From: Membranipora membranacea
Taxonomy: Eukaryota > Bryozoa > Gymnolaemata > Cheilostomatida > Membraniporidae
Assembly (NCBI GenBank): GCA_914767715.1
Contig: OU612068.1
Coordinates: forward strand, 1,982,001-2,046,000
DNA length: 64,000 bases
Reading direction: 5' to 3'
Both the position numbers and the translations under genes were made by a program. Shown one piece after another: positions 59,230-64,000 of this stretch. Every line of letters begins with the position of its first letter. Positions within the stretch are counted from its first letter, which is position 1. The notes under the pieces are model-generated. The model saw only the letters and a program-made list of their open reading frames with translations. It was not told the origin of the DNA and did not search any database.

Positions 59230-61218
59230 ATGTACAAAATAAGTGTAGCATTTGGCCGCTGCTTGGGTATCCACCAAAACATCCAATAATTATCTCCCCT
59301 CAATTGACCATTATCGTCCGTCATTTGGAGACCAGAAAAATCAGTGATACCCATCAGATGAGGTTTGGGAGGATAAAAAATGTATTATAAAGTGTAAAGG
59401 CATGAAAAACAAAATTTAAATGCGATGAGTAGCTATGAAAAGTATCAAACATTGCTTCCTTATGCTGTGCTGCTTGCCGAAAATGGTCTTCAATTTTCAA
59501 CTAGATTTTTCTCAATTTCCATTTTTGCTTGATTTCAGGAGTTTCCAGAAGTTACTGAGGAGTGCGATTCAGTGTGAGGAAGAAGAAATGACAGTATTCC
59601 AGATCAGAATTGTGTGCTCTCCACATTGAGTGAAACAGAGTTGATGAGAGTTGCTTAGATTTGCCTTAATTTTTAGTTTTTCATATGATGTTGGGGCGTT
59701 TTTAGATCAACGAAATTTTTGTATATTGATTTTTTCTGATCCATTTAATGTGTTATTTGGACCTTTTGAATTTTTTTATTTGAAAACACAATATAACTTG
59801 GAGAGAAATACATCATAAAATCGGAGTTTTTCCCCCTGTATATGGTCAATAACTTGAGAATAAAAAGACTTAGAAGCATGAAATTCGCTGTGTGCACTCT
59901 TGTTATGATGTGCTTACACTATTTTAAGTTTCATGGAGATACAATGAATACTTTAGGAGTTAGAAGATAACCCAGCATCTACCCTTAATCTAGTAATAAA
60001 AACGGTCTATTTAATCAAGTTAAAATGGTTAATAATAATCAGCGGACTCCGGGAGTTACCAAATTCAGTCCGTACATCGTTTATATACAACATGACTCAA
60101 AACCTGGAGAGGCTACGCCGACACAGAAGTTAACCTCGGATTCTTCCAGCCCGTATGGTGATATTGCTGTTATGGAATGACCCTGGTTTCTGGCTGTGGG
60201 CAATCGGCTTGAGGACTTCTCAGAATATAGTCCTTCTAGAGCTGTTTCCCTACACCTCCAAAAATCAGGTAACTTCTTCTACTCTTGTCATACAAAATGA
60301 TAATCTTGCACTGGTGTCTCCATATATGCCTTATGAACAATACAATTAATAACGGCAACATCATACCTGATCATTTAACTAGGAGCCTGGATTGCTCTCT
60401 ATTTTCTTTAGATAGAAAGCAGTGCTTTCTTTTTTTCCTTTTTTCTTCTAGCTGCTCCACTGCCGGCCAGTGTAGTGTTATCTTTAACAAACTACTCTTG
60501 CTTACAATAACAACTATGATCTTTTACCTTAGTTTGTACATGATAGTTTGTCCTTGGTTCTCTGGCATGCTCTGCTCTGAACTGGTCAAGATTGGGGACC
60601 TGGTAACGCTGGTAAGTGGAAAAAATGTGAAGTAGGCTGCAGTCCACTTCTGGAGAGGTAAATACCACTGAAATATATCTAATCTTAGTGCGGTGGTGAT
60701 TTGTTCACCAAAAAGGTAAGGGTCTACGTTCCCCAATATTTCATGACACAACTAATGTTTTCATTACCGATCAACCTAGCCTTTGTTCGGACAAAGCTTG
60801 TCAAGACAGGCTACAATCTACCCTGAACTTTATATTTTTGTTATTCTATGACATAAAGAACATATTCAATCTCAACCCAACTGTACTTTGTTATATACTG
60901 AGGGAGAGTAAAAAATGATTATTTTTAATTCTGAATTGAATTTATTCGATTTTAAGTCCCATAAATTATAGGTCAGCATATAACACGATATGATGACTTC
61001 CCGATGTGTCTCTATCCTAGTTTCGCTTGTTACCAGACCAAAAAGTTTGATCTGCTCCCTGTCCCATGTACCAAAAATGTGTCATCTGACAAAGTTTATT
61101 GATTGTGTATCAATTTACCTCAACCAGCCTAACTCTGGGGAAATAGGTCCTTGGGTTCATCCTCATCTTTGCTCCCAAATAAAAAGGGGAAGGGCGAAAA
61201 TATTACTAAGTTGTGCTT
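59230..61218. other. Intergenic
   Basis: 3' flank of the transposase relic, then AT-rich sequence with chance frames. Nothing nameable. Confidence 0.5.
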
Positions 61219-61268
61219 AAAGGGCAACCAAGGTTTCAAACAACTTCTCATTGATGGCCATTGATCAA
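61219..61268 (+). repeat. Terminal fragment of the 385-bp MITE
   Basis: AAAGGGCAACCAAGGTTTC followed by about 30 bases almost identical to 16647-16697 (CTTCTCATTGATGGCCATTG), then divergence. One end only. Confidence 0.8.
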
Positions 61269-61997
61269 TATGGTTAGAAATTTATCAACATATTATTTCA
61301 ATAGTCACATACGGAATCAAGGTGGGTCGAATGATAATGGCCGGAATGGAAGCGTCAATGATATTTTCACACCTATCAGCCTTCAGCTATATGTGGAAAA
61401 AAATGAGTGAATATAGTACAATCTATAAATAGCGATCACATTTAAAAGGAGATCACAGCACATCATGATTATTATTTCCGAAGCAGTGACCCTTGAAGTA
61501 GGATTGAAATTTTAATGCTGCTGTCCACAAGACCCTAGAGATATAAAACATACTCGCTGTACCTACACAAGGAGCGAGGTAAGTGTATAGTGTCTCTAAA
61601 TCAGCAGACATGAAAATCAATGCATGATTAAGTTTCAGCGATACAAAGTGATACATTCTGTTGTGTATTTGAGTGGCATTTCCATTCATTTTTAATCGTT
61701 TTAAAACATATAGAAGAATATGTACCATGATAATGTATAATTAAAATGAATAATTGAAAAAAAACTTTTGATTTTCATGGGAACGTACTTAGCAGAATAA
61801 TCGATGATTGATTCACCGGAAATATTTTATGGCAATTTTACACATTCTGAGGATGACCGTTTTTGCCAATATTTGATTAAACACCTTATTGTAATATTTT
61901 ATGTTATGTGAGGGTTATAAATAAATCCCATCTTAACCATCAAATTAAATCATTGAGGCAAATGAATCACTGATATTTTCTGATTTTTTTTATTTAG
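61269..61997. other. Upstream region of the second intact GPCR
   Basis: AT-rich. An acceptor (tttttttatttag) at 61987-61999 precedes the GPCR by about 60 bp, as in the 26 kb paralogue, so a 5' UTR exon is likely further upstream. Confidence 0.5.
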
Positions 61998-62057
61998 ATT
62001 CAAAACTGTTCGTCAAAACAGAAGAAATACTGAAACAGGCTGTTTGCCACCAGAACA

Positions 62058-63038
62058 ATGAGTGACAAAATCATGTCGAGTGTGACAGATCCCACAGTGA
62101 ACACAACAGAACAAATTGTTGGGCTGGATTATTACATACCACAGCCGATGACTTTAATGGTTATGTATAATCTAACATCTGGACTAGCAGTGGTGGCGAA
62201 CATACTTCACTTATTCATATTATCCTTCATGAGTCGTAACAATCGCCAGCGAGGACTACCAGCCAATTATCAAACATTCCTAGCTATCCTCGGTATTTCA
62301 GATTTAACCTTGGGATTAACACGACTGGTGACATCCAACTCCATAAACCAACACTGGATGCTTGTCAGTAGGGTGTACTGTATTTTTCAAGCAATTGTTG
62401 TGCACTCAGGTTTGATGATTGGCTGTACTAGTGTATTTATGATCAATGTCGACCGAATATTGGCTTTTGCAAAAGGACATCGGTATCAAAGTTGTTTGTA
62501 TGTTAAACATTTTAAGAAACTCTTGGGAGGGGTCATCCTCTTCGCTTTGGGACTGTACGTCAGCTTGGGGATAGTGTTTAGAGATAGAGGCTATAGAGTG
62601 AAAGGTGTCGGAGCATGCAAGATGGGTTCAGAGTTAGTTCCAAGTTTGGGGATGGTGAGTGTTGGAATCATACTTATTGAGTTAATTCTGATTTGTTTAT
62701 GCTGCGTCAACCTTCTCAGACGAACATCGAATGCCCTGAGAGGCCAACAAATAGCGCAGCATGTTGTAAAAAGAAATAAAGTCATCTCTTTGACTATAGC
62801 AGCAGTTGTGGCTGTTAAGCTGGTGACATGGCTGCCAATTATGTCAACTGTGCTTAGTAGAGCTCTGAAAAGAGACTGTGCTCCATGCGAGTGGGTTGGA
62901 CTAATAACAATGAGTGTGAATCCATTAGCAAACCCAGTGATCTACGGGCTAAGCAACCGAAACTACATTCGTTTTATAAGGGCATTTCGAAAAAAAGGCA
63001 ATAACCATATTGTGCCGACCTCCAGCAGTTCTCAATAG
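62058..63038 (+). CDS. Rhodopsin-type (class A) orphan GPCR, single exon
   Basis: 326 aa from ATG 62058; a second Met 5 codons on matches the start of the 26 kb paralogue. NTT is an N-glycosylation site before TM1. TM2 holds AILGISDL; TM3 begins with Cys (VYCIF) and ends NVDRILAF. The loop-2 Cys lies in GACKMGS, TM6 has TWLPIM and TM7 MSVNPLANPVIYGLSNRN. The tail is short and Ser-rich. Identity with the 26 kb gene looks high throughout except TM1 and TM2-TM3, which differ clearly (TRLVTSNSINQHW against SRVTQSNARHQN). That loop region is where ligand preference may differ. Orphan; lineage-specific expansion is likely. Confidence 0.9.
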   Translation: MSDKIMSSVTDPTVNTTEQIVGLDYYIPQPMTLMVMYNLTSGLAVVANILHLFILSFMSRNNRQRGLPANYQTFLAILGISDLTLGLTRLVTSNSINQHWMLVSRVYCIFQAIVVHSGLMIGCTSVFMINVDRILAFAKGHRYQSCLYVKHFKKLLGGVILFALGLYVSLGIVFRDRGYRVKGVGACKMGSELVPSLGMVSVGIILIELILICLCCVNLLRRTSNALRGQQIAQHVVKRNKVISLTIAAVVAVKLVTWLPIMSTVLSRALKRDCAPCEWVGLITMSVNPLANPVIYGLSNRNYIRFIRAFRKKGNNHIVPTSSSSQ

Positions 63039-63144
63039 CCATTGGAATCGACAAATCTACAGTGATGTCTTAATACTGTTGTTGTTGTCAGTATTTATTT
63101 GATAATTACCGAAACAATATAGAGTTGTACATTGTATTATTACT

Positions 63145-63150
63145 AATAAA
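63145..63150 (+). promoter_or_regulatory. Candidate GPCR polyadenylation signal
   Basis: AATAAA 107 nt after the GPCR stop. Confidence 0.5.
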
Positions 63151-64000
63151 CTACCCACATCAGTCATATAATTTTATTTTTCATGTTTTTCTGTACTCCT
63201 ACCCTTACCTTTTAATTTTCACAAGTATAATACATAATGCTCTCAACCTTTCTATCTCACACTTGTTACTTAGATCAAAATCAAAGTGTATTGTTATATT
63301 TCAGAAGAATTCAAACACAAAATTTCAAAGAAAACAATGATATAAGTAGGTCTAACCAAGGAGTAAAAGACTTCTCCTTGGTCTAACTTACAATGTTCTA
63401 AATCAGTAATTTGGATGTTAGGTATATATGTATATGGTATAACCTTGTATTACCTAATCATGTATGAAACTCATAGTAAGAGGCGAGAGGAAGTGGAAAT
63501 ATCTTTGTCAGCTTGAATGATAAACTGCAGACACTGAAAGCTGCTGTTCCTCTCCCTATTATGCCGATTTCGCAATGTTTCGAGAAAGATAAATATTGTA
63601 TTAAAAGTTACATCTCTATTGAGATACCAGTAGTACTCCTAGCCTTGAACAAGACATCCTTGTATTCAACCCATGTGGATTTTCCACTGTGCAAACTCTG
63701 ACAACCATTAATACCGATGTTGGACAACATTCAATCCAGTTCAGATGATTACGGTCACGCACACATTCAACTATTCCACGAATAAATTCCCCTGACAATT
63801 ACGCTAATGTTTGCAGTTGCATCATCAGTAGTTTATATCTTTCGATTTCAGTAGAATGCTATAAAACTTTCAAGTGATTATTGCGTAGAACCTTGAGTTT
63901 ATACCATGTGACACAATATTCCTGTTTTCTGTTATCGCCTCAACTTAATACGTGGTATAGAGTATTATGACAGCATATGTTGTAAATGAGGTGACAAAAC
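63151..64000. other. 3' flank to the window end
   Basis: No gene signal. 63358-63383 holds a small inverted repeat (CCAAGGAG...CTCCTTGG). Confidence 0.5.

Noticed and set aside
1-64000. CRISPR arrays, tRNA or rRNA genes
   Set aside because: No spaced direct repeats of that type and no tRNA or rRNA core sequences were noticed by eye; this is an animal nuclear sequence.

Overview
This is animal nuclear DNA from an invertebrate. It is AT-rich, with spliced genes (GT-AG introns of 100 bp to 7 kb), single-exon rhodopsin-type GPCRs, abundant transposon relics and microsatellites. It holds two conserved animal genes, MASTL (Greatwall kinase) and SMG9. The species cannot be fixed from the sequence. 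An AID/APOBEC-like fold, a CUB-like/sushi receptor and a Ginger-type transposon would suit a sponge, cnidarian or other marine invertebrate.

Layout. (1) 1-13.85 kb: the 3' part of MASTL on + (six coding exons, ending in the C-terminal kinase lobe and AGC tail). Its 7.25 kb intron carries a 6.9 kb Ginger-type DNA transposon (about 1147-8074) with 0.4 kb inverted repeats. On the - strand the transposon has a five-exon gene that I could join in phase: integrase, then OTU cysteine protease, then an F-box-like domain. A later MASTL intron carries, on -, an intact single-exon ORF that looks like an AID/APOBEC deaminase with the zinc ligands lost. (2) 14.0-20.6 kb: SMG9 on -, ten exons in phase, tail-to-tail with MASTL; one intron holds an inverted pair of MITEs. 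(3) 20.6-31.1 kb: no conserved gene except a class A GPCR (25993-26973), with a 387 bp CATT microsatellite, MITEs and a 5'-truncated LINE. (4) 31.8-41.2 kb: a multi-exon type I membrane receptor on + (two CUB-like exons, sushi, TM, tyrosine-rich tail with an ITAM-like motif). Its last intron contains a nearly complete non-LTR retrotransposon (+) and a small two-exon secreted cysteine-rich gene (-). (5) 41.2-55 kb: non-coding sequence with tandem duplications, nested palindromes and a decayed LINE. (6) 55.2-64 kb: a frameshifted GPCR copy (-), a Mutator-like transposase relic and an intact GPCR (+).

There is no operon logic here; the genes are independent. The recurring theme is immunity-type and mobile sequence nested in introns of conserved housekeeping genes. 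Several genes show single-base frameshifts; these may be real decay or assembly indels. Exon limits were set by splice consensus plus phase, by eye only.
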